Assembly (NCBI GenBank): GCA_039180025.1
Contig: JBCDDZ010000009.1
Location: 1-64,000 of the forward strand
Origin: Algisphaera sp039180025
GTDB lineage: Bacteria > Planctomycetota > Phycisphaerae > Phycisphaerales > Phycisphaeraceae
Length of the DNA stretch: 64,000 bases
Direction: 5' to 3'
Both the position numbers and the translations under genes were made by a program. The notes below the pieces were generated by a model, which saw only the letters and a program-made list of their open reading frames with translations, was not told the origin of the DNA and made no database searches. Position 1 is the first letter of the stretch, and each line of letters starts with the position of its first letter. Below are positions 8,778 to 17,955 of the stretch, one piece after another.

Positions 8778-11700
8778 TCAATTAAAGCCGAAGCCGCGGC
8801 GGGACGATCGGCCGTCGGGGATCAGTGAGAGGCCGACCGTTTCTTCGTCGTCGATTTCGTCGAAGCCAACTTTGACGCGAAGCGTCCACTGGGGGAGTTT
8901 GCGGTCGACAATGAAGTCGATCTGGCGGGTGTCGTTGTCTTCGAAGTCGATGATCTGCTGGAAGCCGACGCGGTACTTGGCCGTGAGGTCGTAGGCAAAC
9001 CCCCAAGTCAGCAGGCGGGAATCCAGGACATCGATTTCTTCGTAATTGACAAACGAATTGAGGCGGGGGGTGTGGTCGAGCGAGCTGCCCAGGCGCCACT
9101 GGACCACGTTGCCGGACTCGAAGGAGTTGGTGACTTCGCCGGTGACGCCGAGGGTGTCGGTGACCATCCAGAGCATCTCGCCGTAGAAGTGATCGCCGCC
9201 GACGCTGTACTCGGGGCGGTAGTCGACGTAGCGGGGGATAGGGTCGGCGACGTCCGCGTCGTCTCCGCGGAAGACGAAGTCGGTGCGGAGCGTCAGCCAA
9301 TCGACCGTTCGTTCTCGGCCCGGTCCGCCGCGCCGGGTCTGGAGCGTGTTGACCGCACCGAGCCGGAGACCAAAGCCTTCGGCGAGGTCTTCGATATCGT
9401 CGTCGAAGGCGGGGAGGTCTTCGGCGTCGAGGTTGGTGGCGTTGGCGAAAAAAGTAAGCGAAGGTTCGACGATGTGGCGGATGCCGTTGACGTCCAAAAG
9501 GGGCGACCGGACGTCGGGGGCGGCGCGAGAGAATTCGGTGCCGAGCCGGAGGCCGCCTTCGCCCCAGACGCGGATCTGGTCGCCGTTGCCGCCGTTGAAT
9601 TCAGAGAAGTCCTGGTCGTACAGGGTGATCCGCCCGACGGTGTACGGGGTGATGTCGATCGGGCCGGCCGCGAGGGGCAGGGATAGTTCGTGGCGCGAGT
9701 CGAGCCGACGGATCGACTCCGAGGGCAGACCCAGCAGGTCGAGGCGGTCGCGGAAACTGACATCGGCGTTGATACCGAAAAAAGCGAGCGAATCGGCGTC
9801 ACTGAAGCCCCGGTCCTCGGGGGCGTCGTCTCCGGCAAGGATCCGGAGCTGGGTAAAAGTGGTTTGTCCGAAGTACGTGACGTTGCCGCCGAAGAGCTCA
9901 CCACCGATGACTCGGGAAGCGAGTTCGGGGAAGCGTTCGATGTTGAACCCCTCGGCCTGGAGCGTCGGCAACTGCTCGGTGAAGCCGGAAAGGTTGGTGT
10001 TAATCAGCAAGTCGAAGGCCCGGTCGTTCTCTTGGTATTGGAGGTGGCCGGAGGTTTCGTACTCTTTGCCCTGCGCGGCGTCGTTGGGGTAGAACTCTTC
10101 GAGAAACGTCGGGTCGGAAACGAAAGCGCCCTCGGCAGAGAGCGAGAAATTAGCGGGCAGAAGCTGGCGGTGTTGGAACCGGGCAACGCCTCGCTGCTCG
10201 TCGTCCTGCGGGATGACGCGGCCGCCGACTTCGTCTTCGCCCGAATCGTCAAAGAGGAAGTAGGTAAGGAAGTTACCGAACGCCCGGCGGGTGTCGTAGA
10301 CGCCGTTGGCACCGATTGCGGCGCCGTGTTCACCGATGAAATCGATGTTGGCTTCGGCGTCGATCCCGGCGGGAGCCTGCTTACCCAGGAGGGCAAAGAG
10401 GTCCCAGGTCGTTTCGGCGTCCACGCCGTTGTCGGAAGAGGTGCCTACGCGGACGCTACGCAGGGGCGATGCGTCCTGAGCCACGCCTGAGAGGTAAGGC
10501 CAGTAAAACACCGGCGTTTTACCCACGTTAAGCGTCGTGTCTTTGGCCTGGAAGAACTGGCCCGGTTGGCCGTCGGGGCGGCGGTACTGCTCGACGGTCA
10601 CTTGCGCTGCGCCGATCGAGAAGTGGGGGGTGGCGAATTCCGAGGTGGTGAGCCGGGCGTTTTCGGCGCTGAAGTCGTTCGCCGCGGTCTGGCGGATTTT
10701 CTCGGCCCGGAGATAGAGGGGGATTTTATTGCGGGTGTCGTAGGTGTAGAACACCGCGTCGAGGAGGGTCGCCCGGTTGCGGGCCAGGTCGTAAAAGACA
10801 CGGGGAGACCGGACGGTGTACTGGCCATCCGAAACGATCGCGTTGTCTTCGAGGTAGACGCCGCGGAGGCTGCCGGCGTTGATCTGCGCCCCGGGGGCGA
10901 CGGCCGCGGCCCGGGTCTGCGGGTCGTCGTCGGGGTCGTTGGCGATGAACAGGACGACGCGCTGAGCCCGGAGGGTGACCACGCGGGGGTCGCGGTAGTC
11001 TTCGAAGACGAGGGTCACGTTTCCGACGAGCGAGAGGGTGGATTCTTCGGGGCCGAGTTGGAACGACCAGCCGTCGGTGGAATACGCGACGGCGCCGCGG
11101 GCGGGGAGGATATCTTGCGGGGGTGCGTCGGGCGGGGGAGCTTCGGCGGGCGGCGTGGTTTGGGCGAGCGCCTGGCCGGGCTGTTGCTCGTAGAGTTTTC
11201 GTTGTTCGAGCGCGATCTGCGCGCGGCGGCGTTCGCGGCGGATCAGGGCGTCCTCGGCGGGGCCGTCGGTGAGCGGGACACGCAGCCCGGGCCGGTTTTT
11301 TGATTCGCGGTGCTTACGGAGACGCTGCTGGGCTGCTGCGATGAGCGGGTGCCCGGGCGGAGCGGCCGCGGGATGGAAATGGCCGGGCTCTTCGATACGG
11401 ACCGCGCCGGTGGTCGATGCGGTGACGAGCAGGCCGTTGTCTTCCGCCGGAGCGGGGGCTTGCGTAGGGGCCGGGTCGGCAGAGGAAGCCGACTTGCGTG
11501 GGTCTTGATTGAGCTGAACCTGCGTGCTCGTGAGCGGGCGGGCAGAGGTGAGTGGCTGGGCGTTCTGGAAGTAGGCGGCGAGGTGCTGGACGGGGCCGCG
11601 GGGCCCGGTCTGGGTTTCGACTCGGACAACGATGGCCGGGGCGCTGAAGCCGTAGACGCCGACCTGGAAAGAGGCGTCGCCTTCGAGCAGCAGCATCCGG

Positions 11701-11954
11701 GCCGGCCCGTCGTCCCAGGCGGTCACGCGGAGGGCGGTCATGCGTCCGGGGAAATCGACCAGCGGGTCGGCGAAAGGGGCGTTCAGGTCGGCGGGCGGGA
11801 TGGGTTCAGAGGCAGGCTGGGCGTGGAGCGACAGGCGGAGTCCGAGCGTGGCGAGGAGTCCGAGCGCGAGGAGGATAAGCGAGCGACGCAGCGACGCCCA
11901 GGCGTGCTGCGTGAGACTCGGCGTCGTGATGCACGGGTTCGGACCAAGGGGCAT
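8778..11954 (-). CDS. lptD: LptD/OstA-like outer-membrane LPS assembly protein
   Basis: Predicted outer-membrane beta-barrel that inserts lipopolysaccharide-like molecules into the outer leaflet. 1058 residues, longer than E. coli LptD (784). A signal peptide (SLILLALGLLATLGLRL...HA) is followed by a Pro/Ala-rich linker region to about residue 280. An OstA-type beta-jellyroll follows (GNVTLVFEDYRDPRVVTLRA, GSLRGVYLEDNAIVSDGQYTV, LRAEKIRQ), then a barrel with many alternating strands ending in an aromatic C-terminal residue pattern (RRGFGFN). The jellyroll and barrel order is that of LptD. No cysteine pairs like those of E. coli LptD were noted. It is downstream of a methyltransferase gene on the same strand (33-base gap). 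With lpxD it argues for an LPS-type outer membrane. Confidence 0.8.
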   Translation of the reverse strand: MPLGPNPCITTPSLTQHAWASLRRSLILLALGLLATLGLRLSLHAQPASEPIPPADLNAPFADPLVDFPGRMTALRVTAWDDGPARMLLLEGDASFQVGVYGFSAPAIVVRVETQTGPRGPVQHLAAYFQNAQPLTSARPLTSTQVQLNQDPRKSASSADPAPTQAPAPAEDNGLLVTASTTGAVRIEEPGHFHPAAAPPGHPLIAAAQQRLRKHRESKNRPGLRVPLTDGPAEDALIRRERRRAQIALEQRKLYEQQPGQALAQTTPPAEAPPPDAPPQDILPARGAVAYSTDGWSFQLGPEESTLSLVGNVTLVFEDYRDPRVVTLRAQRVVLFIANDPDDDPQTRAAAVAPGAQINAGSLRGVYLEDNAIVSDGQYTVRSPRVFYDLARNRATLLDAVFYTYDTRNKIPLYLRAEKIRQTAANDFSAENARLTTSEFATPHFSIGAAQVTVEQYRRPDGQPGQFFQAKDTTLNVGKTPVFYWPYLSGVAQDASPLRSVRVGTSSDNGVDAETTWDLFALLGKQAPAGIDAEANIDFIGEHGAAIGANGVYDTRRAFGNFLTYFLFDDSGEDEVGGRVIPQDDEQRGVARFQHRQLLPANFSLSAEGAFVSDPTFLEEFYPNDAAQGKEYETSGHLQYQENDRAFDLLINTNLSGFTEQLPTLQAEGFNIERFPELASRVIGGELFGGNVTYFGQTTFTQLRILAGDDAPEDRGFSDADSLAFFGINADVSFRDRLDLLGLPSESIRRLDSRHELSLPLAAGPIDITPYTVGRITLYDQDFSEFNGGNGDQIRVWGEGGLRLGTEFSRAAPDVRSPLLDVNGIRHIVEPSLTFFANATNLDAEDLPAFDDDIEDLAEGFGLRLGAVNTLQTRRGGPGRERTVDWLTLRTDFVFRGDDADVADPIPRYVDYRPEYSVGGDHFYGEMLWMVTDTLGVTGEVTNSFESGNVVQWRLGSSLDHTPRLNSFVNYEEIDVLDSRLLTWGFAYDLTAKYRVGFQQIIDFEDNDTRQIDFIVDRKLPQWTLRVKVGFDEIDDEETVGLSLIPDGRSSRRGFGFN

Positions 11955-11987
11955 GGCGGGCGGTGCGGCGCTGGAAGTAGAGGCGGG

Positions 11988-12626
11988 TTACGCGGGCCGG
12001 GCGAGGGACCGCGGGCGGGGCGTGAGGACGACAATCTGCCAGAAATCGATCACGCTCATCTTGAAATGGTAGAGGACGCCGAGGCCGACGCCGTCGAGGC
12101 ATTCTTCGAGCTCCAGATCGCTACGCCAGCCGATCTTGACGAACAGCGGATTGAAGACGCGTTCGGCCCAGCCGACGACCGGCTTCGAAGACCGGAAGTG
12201 GTTGAGGACGATGATCCGGCCGTCGGGCTTAACCAGGCGCTTGGCTTCGCGGAGGAGCTTGTTGGGTTCGCTGACCACGCTGATGGTGTGGCTGATGACG
12301 ACGTGGTCGAAGCTGTGGTCCGCGAAGGGGGTTTCGAGCGCGTTGGCGAGGCAGAGCTGGACGTGGGTGAGGTTTTGGCTCCGGGTTTTCTCGGCGGCCT
12401 TGGCGAGCATCCCGGGGGACAGGTCGACGCCGACGACCCGGAGGTCGCGGGGATAATGCTCAAGGGTCATCCCGGTGCCGACGCCCAGGTCCAGGACGCG
12501 GTCGCCGGATCGGTGCTGGACCTGCTGTAACGCGCGGTGCTGCCGCTTGTGGACTAGCCTGCCGAAAGTGTGGTCGTAGACGCCGGCCCAGAGGTCGTAG
12601 AGCCGGCTGGTGCTGGGCTCGCTCAT
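11988..12626 (-). CDS. Class I SAM-dependent methyltransferase (phospholipid N-methyltransferase-like)
   Basis: About 212 residues from the ATG at 12626 (MSEPSTSRLYDLWAG); in-frame starts at 12668 and 12689 are possible. Rossmann-fold motifs are clear: motif I VLDLGVGTGMTL, motif II VVGVDLSPGML, motif III about FADHSFDHVVISHTISVV, then VKPDGRIIVLNHF. The YDLWAGVYDHTFG start and the HTISVV segment resemble the PmtA/UbiE-like enzymes that methylate phosphatidylethanolamine or quinones. Substrate is inference. It lies just upstream of the lptD-like gene on the same strand, which fits an envelope-lipid role but does not prove it. Confidence 0.78.
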   Translation of the reverse strand: MSEPSTSRLYDLWAGVYDHTFGRLVHKRQHRALQQVQHRSGDRVLDLGVGTGMTLEHYPRDLRVVGVDLSPGMLAKAAEKTRSQNLTHVQLCLANALETPFADHSFDHVVISHTISVVSEPNKLLREAKRLVKPDGRIIVLNHFRSSKPVVGWAERVFNPLFVKIGWRSDLELEECLDGVGLGVLYHFKMSVIDFWQIVVLTPRPRSLARPA

Positions 12627-12746
12627 TGATGCGTTGGTGCCGGGGGCGGAGGGTGAGAGATCATCCATGACTGGCGTGAAGGATACCACGGGTAAGGCCG
12701 GGTCGTCGGGCCCGGGCGGTGGGTTGGGGGTAGACTTATATGGATC

Positions 12747-12944
12747 ATGAAGCTGACGATCAACGGACAGATACGGGAGTTAGAAGCGGATCGCGTCGAC
12801 CGGCTGCTGGACGCGCTGGGCTTTGCCGGCCAAGCGGTGGCGGTAGAGGTCAATCGCGAGGTGGTCCCTAAGCGAGAACACGCGACGTGGACCCTCTACG
12901 ATGGCGACGCGGTGGAGTTAGTCACCCTGGTCGGCGGCGGGTGA
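12747..12944 (+). CDS. thiS: Sulfur carrier protein ThiS
   Basis: 65-residue beta-grasp protein carrying sulfur as a C-terminal thiocarboxylate for thiazole formation in thiamine synthesis. It begins MKLTINGQ, contains the typical LGF...VAVEVNREVV region, and ends in the required C-terminal Gly-Gly (here VGGG). It is followed 85 bases later by thiG on the same strand, the expected partner. No TPP riboswitch (CUGAGA-type core) was found upstream, where only about 120 bases separate it from the divergent methyltransferase gene. Confidence 0.93.
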   Translation: MKLTINGQIRELEADRVDRLLDALGFAGQAVAVEVNREVVPKREHATWTLYDGDAVELVTLVGGG

Positions 12945-13029
12945 GGGCGGGCCCGCATGACGGGGTTGGGAGAACCGCACCGCACGGCTCGTATCGAGGT
13001 TGGATACGTTTTCATTGAGAGGTTTCGTT

Positions 13030-13917
13030 TTGAGTAGCACGGAAGAAGTGGATAAGACAGCGCACCAGACCGCCGGTGATGCGGACGACGGGGCTTTGGT
13101 GGTGGGCGGGAAGACGATCGGCTCGCGGCTGATCGTGGGGACCGGCAAGTACCGCGACTACGAACAGATGCAGGCGGCGCTCGATGCGTCGGGGGCGGAG
13201 GTGGTGACGGTGGCGGTGCGGCGGGAGCGGCTGATGGACAGCGAGGGCCGTTCGCTCTTGGATTATTTGGATACGGATCGGTATACGGTGCTGCCGAATA
13301 CCGCGGGCTGTTTCACCGCCGCCGACGCGGTGCGGGTGGCGCGGCTGGGGCGTGAGCTGCTGGATCAACTGGACAACCCGGGGAAAGACTGGGTGAAGCT
13401 GGAGGTGCTCCACGACAAGAAGACGCTGCTGCCCGACCCGGTGGGCACGCTCGAGGCGACCCGGGAGCTGGTCGCCGACGGGTTTTCCGTGCTCTGCTAC
13501 ACCTCGGATGATCCGGTGATGGCCGGCAAACTGCGTGACGCGGGGGCGGCGAGTGTGATGCCCGCCGGGTCGCCGATCGGGAGCGGCCAGGGGGTGCTCA
13601 ATCCCAACGCCATCACGATTATTTTAGAGATGCTCAAGGACCCGGCGAGCGGCGGCGATCCGGACTACCCGGTAATCCTGGACGCGGGGGTGGGGGCGGC
13701 GAGTGACGTGACCGTCGCGATGGAACTCGGAGCGGATGGGGTGCTGCTCAATACAGGGATCGCGCACGCGAAAGACCCGGTGCGCATGGCGGAGGCGATG
13801 CGGCACGCGTGGAAAGCGGGCCGGCAGTCGTATCGGGCGGGGCGGATCCCCAAGAAGCTTTATGCCACGGCCAGCTCGCCGTGGGACGGCGTCATATCGT
13901 ATATCCCCGGTGAATAG
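13030..13917 (+). CDS. thiG: Thiazole synthase ThiG
   Basis: Makes the thiazole phosphate moiety of thiamine from deoxyxylulose 5-phosphate, dehydroglycine and ThiS-thiocarboxylate. TIM-barrel motifs: SRLIVGTGKY, EVVTVAVRR, LPNTAGCFTA, WVKLEVLHDKKTLLPD (the Lys in KLEV is the expected Schiff-base residue, Lys123 from this start), MPAGSPIGSGQG, DAGVGAASD. I favour a TTG start at 13030 because AGAGG sits 7 bases upstream. A TTG at 13000 and a GTG at 13048 are alternatives. The N-terminal ~20 residues are an extension relative to typical ThiG. It forms a unit with thiS; thiF, thiH/thiO and thiC are not in the window. Confidence 0.94.
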   Translation: MSSTEEVDKTAHQTAGDADDGALVVGGKTIGSRLIVGTGKYRDYEQMQAALDASGAEVVTVAVRRERLMDSEGRSLLDYLDTDRYTVLPNTAGCFTAADAVRVARLGRELLDQLDNPGKDWVKLEVLHDKKTLLPDPVGTLEATRELVADGFSVLCYTSDDPVMAGKLRDAGAASVMPAGSPIGSGQGVLNPNAITIILEMLKDPASGGDPDYPVILDAGVGAASDVTVAMELGADGVLLNTGIAHAKDPVRMAEAMRHAWKAGRQSYRAGRIPKKLYATASSPWDGVISYIPGE

Positions 13918-14128
13918 CTTTTCCGGGGCTTCACGCCGCGGGTGGAACGTTACGCTTCCTGGCCTGTGAACGGACCCAAGGCTTTCGGCCTCAGATATTT
14001 CGCGGAGGTGAGGGGGTCCGATAGCGTCGCGGGCAGGGTTTTATCGCGTTGGTGGACGCGGCTCCGATATAATACCAGCCTGCGATTACGCCCCCCAGCC
14101 GAGTGGGGGAGGCGGTAGCGGGACGAAA

Positions 14129-15586
14129 GTGAGTGTCATGATGCGTTGCGGTCTGTCGGTTCGGAGGTGGTGGCTGGGGGTATGCGGGGTGTCGCTGTTG
14201 CTGGCGGGGTGTACGCAGCCGCTGTTGGTGACTTCTGAGCCGGCGGGGGCGATGGTGCGGGTGACCGACGCGCAAGGCCGGGTGGTATCGACCGGGGCGT
14301 CGCCGCTGCGAGCGGAGCTGGCGTTCCCCGAAGACGGGGGGGTCCGGTACCGGGTCGAAGTCCAGCCGACCGCGGAGCAGGCGGAGCGGTACTTGTCGGC
14401 CGCGCAGGAACTGGGCACGCCGGAATACACGGCGCTGCCTTTGGCGGCGGACAAGTCGCGGAGGCTGTCGTTCACGCTGGAAGAAAAAGAATACGTGAGC
14501 GTGCCGGTGGTGGAGGTGACGCTGACGCCGGAGGGCCGGTGGGTCGGGGTGCTGGGCAAAACCCGGAGCTACAAAGACATCGCCGAGGCGGGGGGGGCGG
14601 TCCCGGCTCTGGTGGTGGACTTCGGGGAGAACCGGGGGATCCAGGGCCTGGCGTTGTCGCCGGATGGCGAGCGGATCGTATATTCTGAAGCGGTTTACGA
14701 GAAGCCGATCACCCCGCTGGACCAGGTGCCCGGCCTCGAGGGGCAGCGGATCTTCACGCTCAAGGGCGCGAACCTGCGCGGGATCAATATCCTGGGCGGC
14801 GGGATCCAGCACATCACGACGGAAGACTTCCAGGACATGTTCCCGTCGTTCTCGCCCCGCGGTGACCGGATCTTGTTTTCGTCGAACCGCCGGGGCGGGC
14901 TGCTCGGGATCCTCGGGATCCGGGCGAACGGCCGCTCGGGGATTTCGGATATCTACGTCGATCATCGCAACGGCATGGTGCTCAAGCCGACGTCGGCGAG
15001 CGACGGGACCGTGGCGTTCGCGGTGGTGAACGTGGACCCGTCGCGGAACCAGGTGGCCGAAACCCAGGTCTGGACGCACTACGGCCCCAACGAGTTCCCG
15101 ACACAGATCACCCGGGGTAAAGAGCCGGCGATCTCGCCCAACGGGGAGCACATCGCGTACATCAACCCGGACGACGGGAACCTGTGGGTGATCGACCCGG
15201 ACGGGAGCAACCGCATCCAACTCACTAGCGGCGCGAAATCGGTGATCGCTCGGTTCCGTGAAAAGATGAGCAACACCGAGCGGGCGTTATACGACGCCAA
15301 TTCCGCGGCGGGGCTGGAGCAGATCATGCCGTTCCGCTACCCCTCGTGGACGCCGGACGGAAAATACATTTTGTTTACCTCCATGGAGGGGTCGGACCCG
15401 ACGGGACGGCCCAACGAAGATATCTGGATCATGCGGGCCGACGGGAGCGAGAAGCAGCAGCTCACGACCAATGGGAGCGCGGACCGTTTCCCGTTGATGT
15501 CGCCCGACGGGCAGAACATCTATTTCTTGTCCAACCGGGGCGAGAGCTGGGCGATCTGGCGGATCGCGTTCGGGCCGCTGGAATAG
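14129..15586 (+). CDS. TolB-like beta-propeller lipoprotein
   Basis: 485 residues. A signal sequence ends in the lipobox LAGC (about residues 24-28), then a PEGA-like domain (about 30-110; LVTSEPAGAMVRV...TGASPLRAEL). A beta-propeller of PD40/WD40-like repeats follows, with the typical blade phrase [AP]xxSPDGxxIxF (LALSPDGERIVYS, FPSFSPRGDRILF, EPAISPNGEHIAYI, YPSWTPDGKYILFTS, FPLMSPDGQNIYFLS). This resembles the TolB propeller, but the lipid anchor and PEGA domain are not typical TolB, so a role in envelope integrity is inference. Start is GTG at 14129 or ATG at 14138. It is convergent with the next gene. Confidence 0.8.
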   Translation: MSVMMRCGLSVRRWWLGVCGVSLLLAGCTQPLLVTSEPAGAMVRVTDAQGRVVSTGASPLRAELAFPEDGGVRYRVEVQPTAEQAERYLSAAQELGTPEYTALPLAADKSRRLSFTLEEKEYVSVPVVEVTLTPEGRWVGVLGKTRSYKDIAEAGGAVPALVVDFGENRGIQGLALSPDGERIVYSEAVYEKPITPLDQVPGLEGQRIFTLKGANLRGINILGGGIQHITTEDFQDMFPSFSPRGDRILFSSNRRGGLLGILGIRANGRSGISDIYVDHRNGMVLKPTSASDGTVAFAVVNVDPSRNQVAETQVWTHYGPNEFPTQITRGKEPAISPNGEHIAYINPDDGNLWVIDPDGSNRIQLTSGAKSVIARFREKMSNTERALYDANSAAGLEQIMPFRYPSWTPDGKYILFTSMEGSDPTGRPNEDIWIMRADGSEKQQLTTNGSADRFPLMSPDGQNIYFLSNRGESWAIWRIAFGPLE

Positions 15587-15684
15587 CGGGGCGGTAGCGA
15601 TTGAGGTTTGCGGAGAAGCGCGGCGACTTGAAGCCGAGACGCGCTGCGTTGTCCCGAGGGTGCTTGATGAGCCATTCCGGGGGG

Positions 15685-16329
15685 CTATTCGGGTTGGCCG
15701 AAGTAGCGGGTGAAGATGTCGGCGGGCGTGATCTGTTTGATCCTGTTCTGGGTCGCTTCGACCGGATCAAACTCGCGCACGGCCGGCGAGGGAAGCAGGT
15801 CGACGGGGGTGTCGGCGTCGACTTTGGCCAGCGCGAGCGAGCCGTCGCCCGAAACCGTGACGATCCACCGGCCATCGGTGAGTTTCCGGTAGATCGCTTG
15901 GCCGTGACGGACGGTGGGGTCGGCCCAATCGAGGTCCAACAGCTTGGAATCGATCACGCCGGCATCGTCGGGCACCGACCGGGAGTCGAACACCCGCCGG
16001 ATGAGCAGCCGGCCGTCTTTAACGACGTAATCGACGTAGAGCGGGTGTTCGGGGTCGGCATCGATGGGGTGCGATTCGAGCTTGCCGTCGGCGGTACGGA
16101 CGTTGACGGAAACGCTGCCGTCGTCGACCAATAGCTCGGTCACCGCGGTGCGGGTGACGGCCTGGTTGTAGTGGTCGATGAGTTGATGGTGGTCTTCGTT
16201 GAGTTCGACCAGCCGGTCGTGGTAGACCTCCGCCGCGATCCCGCTACGCAGGACCTGGTAGGCGAAGCCGGCGGCCGCCAGGAAAAAAACAAGGGTCAGC
16301 AGGGTGGTGAGCCGGTGGAAAAGTTTCAT
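15685..16329 (-). CDS. Unknown protein with N-terminal membrane anchor
   Basis: 214 residues from ATG 16329 (MKLFHRLTTLLTLVFFLAAAG...). One N-terminal membrane helix or uncleaved signal, then a periplasmic-type domain of about 185 residues, mixed alpha/beta, with many Asp/Arg. No motif recognised. The segment KLTDGRWIVTVSGDGS suggests a beta-rich core. It is convergent with the TolB-like gene and divergent from the lytic transglycosylase gene. Third-position GC bias and a clean start support a real gene. Confidence 0.6.
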   Translation of the reverse strand: MKLFHRLTTLLTLVFFLAAAGFAYQVLRSGIAAEVYHDRLVELNEDHHQLIDHYNQAVTRTAVTELLVDDGSVSVNVRTADGKLESHPIDADPEHPLYVDYVVKDGRLLIRRVFDSRSVPDDAGVIDSKLLDLDWADPTVRHGQAIYRKLTDGRWIVTVSGDGSLALAKVDADTPVDLLPSPAVREFDPVEATQNRIKQITPADIFTRYFGQPE

Positions 16330-16398
16330 GGTTGACACTGTTTATCGGCGAAAGGCCGAGCGGGGCATGACGCAAGAAACGAGGGGTAGAATCATCTT

Positions 16399-16977
16399 AT
16401 GCAGACCGGACTGGGTTTATGGCACAAGGCGAGGGCACGGCCCACGTCGCGGGGCTGGTGGGTGGTGGCGGTGGCCGCGATGATCCTTTTCGCGGGGACG
16501 GGCCCGGGGCTGGCCCGCTGGGGTAAAGACTGGCGGGACGTGCAGCGGGTCGCGGGGTACGACACGCTGATCGTGGAATACGCCGCCGCGGCGGGTCTCG
16601 AACCGGGCCTGGTGCGGGCGGTGGTGCGGGCCGAGAGCAGCGGCAACGCGGAAGCGAAATCGGCCCGTGGGGCTTACGGTTTGATGCAGGTGACCCGGAT
16701 CACCGAGAAAGACGTGCTGCAGCGTAACCCGGAAATGACGAAAGGCGATCTCTACGACCCGCGGTACAACCTCGAAATCGGCACGACCTATTTGGGGTAT
16801 CTGCTCGGACGGTTCGACGGAGACTTGATGCTCGCGTTGACGGCGTACCACATGGGCCCCACCGCGGTGCGGCGGGTCCAGCGGAAGCATCCGGGAATCA
16901 CCCCCGAACGTTTATTGGCCGAGCACGCGGGCCCCAAGACACGGGCGTACGTGCGGAAGGTTTTGGGTGAGCATTAG
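16399..16977 (+). CDS. Soluble-lytic-transglycosylase (SLT) domain protein
   Basis: 192 residues. An N-terminal membrane/signal segment (WWVVAVAAMILFAGTGPG) is followed by an SLT/goose-lysozyme-like domain (about 55-190). Motifs: RAVVRAESSGN with catalytic Glu79, GAYGLMQV (GLMQ at 94-97), and ALTAYHMGPTAV corresponding to the usual AYNxGP. It should cleave the glycan strand of peptidoglycan to 1,6-anhydromuramoyl products in the periplasm. That indicates a peptidoglycan wall. It stands alone between divergent and convergent neighbours. Confidence 0.9.
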   Translation: MQTGLGLWHKARARPTSRGWWVVAVAAMILFAGTGPGLARWGKDWRDVQRVAGYDTLIVEYAAAAGLEPGLVRAVVRAESSGNAEAKSARGAYGLMQVTRITEKDVLQRNPEMTKGDLYDPRYNLEIGTTYLGYLLGRFDGDLMLALTAYHMGPTAVRRVQRKHPGITPERLLAEHAGPKTRAYVRKVLGEH

Positions 16978-17048
16978 AGCCACCGGTGGGAGGGCAAAGC
17001 CGACATCGTCGAGCCCACGGACAGCAGGGCCCGGAGCAACGGCCTCGG

Positions 17049-17927
17049 TTACGAATCAGACGGCAGGTCGGCGGACGGGGGCTGGTAGCCGGCGGGCGGG
17101 GTCGGTTCGGAGGTGGGTTTCTGCCAGAACTGGAGGAGATCGAACACGTTTCGACGGGGATAGGACTCGTAGGTGTAAGGCTGTGCCTCGTCGAAAAGGG
17201 TGCGGGGGTTCTGATTGGCGTACGCGAGCCATTGCCGGGGATCGTCGCCGGCGTCGTGGTTGGTGATCAGGGTCAGGGTTTCACGGGCGGCCCGCGAGAC
17301 GCCGTAGTCGCGGTCGTCGAGGACCGTGATGAGGCCGTCAAACACGTCGCGCCGCGCGTACTGGCCCAAGGCGTAGGCGGCGGCGGCCCTGACGTCGGGG
17401 TCGTCGTCGGAGATCGCGGCCTCGAGTAGCGGCGCGATCGCCTGGGTGTTGTGGAGCCGCTGGAGCGCGGTGGCGGTCTGCCAGCGGAGGAAAGGGGACG
17501 GGCGGCCCAGCAGCGGGGTCAGGTAACCGGTGTCGGCGGGCTCGCCGTAATTCGCTAAGGCCGCGGCGGCGGCGGCGGCTACGGTGGGATCGGTATCGAC
17601 CTCGGCGAGGATAGCGCGATAAAAGTCCAGATAGACCGGGTCGCCCGCGGCCGAGGAATTGGTAATCGAAAGCAAGGCTTCGCGGCGGAGGTCGGGCGGC
17701 GCATTGGGGTCGCCGGCGGTAAGGACCGTAATTTGTGCGGGGGTCAGGGCGGGTTCCGCGTCGACGGGCTGGCCGGTGACCGCCGGGCCGGGGGGTTCGA
17801 GGTCAGACGCGGTGATCTCGCCGCGGCAAGCAAAAAGGCTCAGCGAACCGACGGCGAGCCCCAGAGCGATAAGCCCGCGGCAGACAAGCGGGGGGGCGGC
17901 AAAACGGGCTCGGACGTAAACAGGCAT
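17049..17927 (-). CDS. HEAT-repeat lipoprotein
   Basis: 292 residues. A signal sequence ends in the lipobox LFAC (about residues 31-34). The mature part holds four to five HEAT/PBS-lyase-type helical repeats (about 75-225; AAAAALANYGEPADTGYL, LRWQTATALQRL, PLLEAAISDDDPDVRAAAA, ALGQYARRDVFDGLITVL). The last ~50 residues contain PRQWLAYANQNP, which recurs in similar planctomycete proteins as I know them. HEAT repeats bind proteins; no enzyme activity is indicated. Its start is only 28 bases from the divergent UbiA-like gene. Confidence 0.75.
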   Translation of the reverse strand: MPVYVRARFAAPPLVCRGLIALGLAVGSLSLFACRGEITASDLEPPGPAVTGQPVDAEPALTPAQITVLTAGDPNAPPDLRREALLSITNSSAAGDPVYLDFYRAILAEVDTDPTVAAAAAAALANYGEPADTGYLTPLLGRPSPFLRWQTATALQRLHNTQAIAPLLEAAISDDDPDVRAAAAYALGQYARRDVFDGLITVLDDRDYGVSRAARETLTLITNHDAGDDPRQWLAYANQNPRTLFDEAQPYTYESYPRRNVFDLLQFWQKPTSEPTPPAGYQPPSADLPSDS

Positions 17928-17955
17928 GTACTTTCAATAGTATCGTGGGTGGTAG

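Noticed and set aside
12627..12746. TPP riboswitch upstream of thiS
   Set aside because: No CUGAGA-type core or matching helices were found in the short intergenic region.
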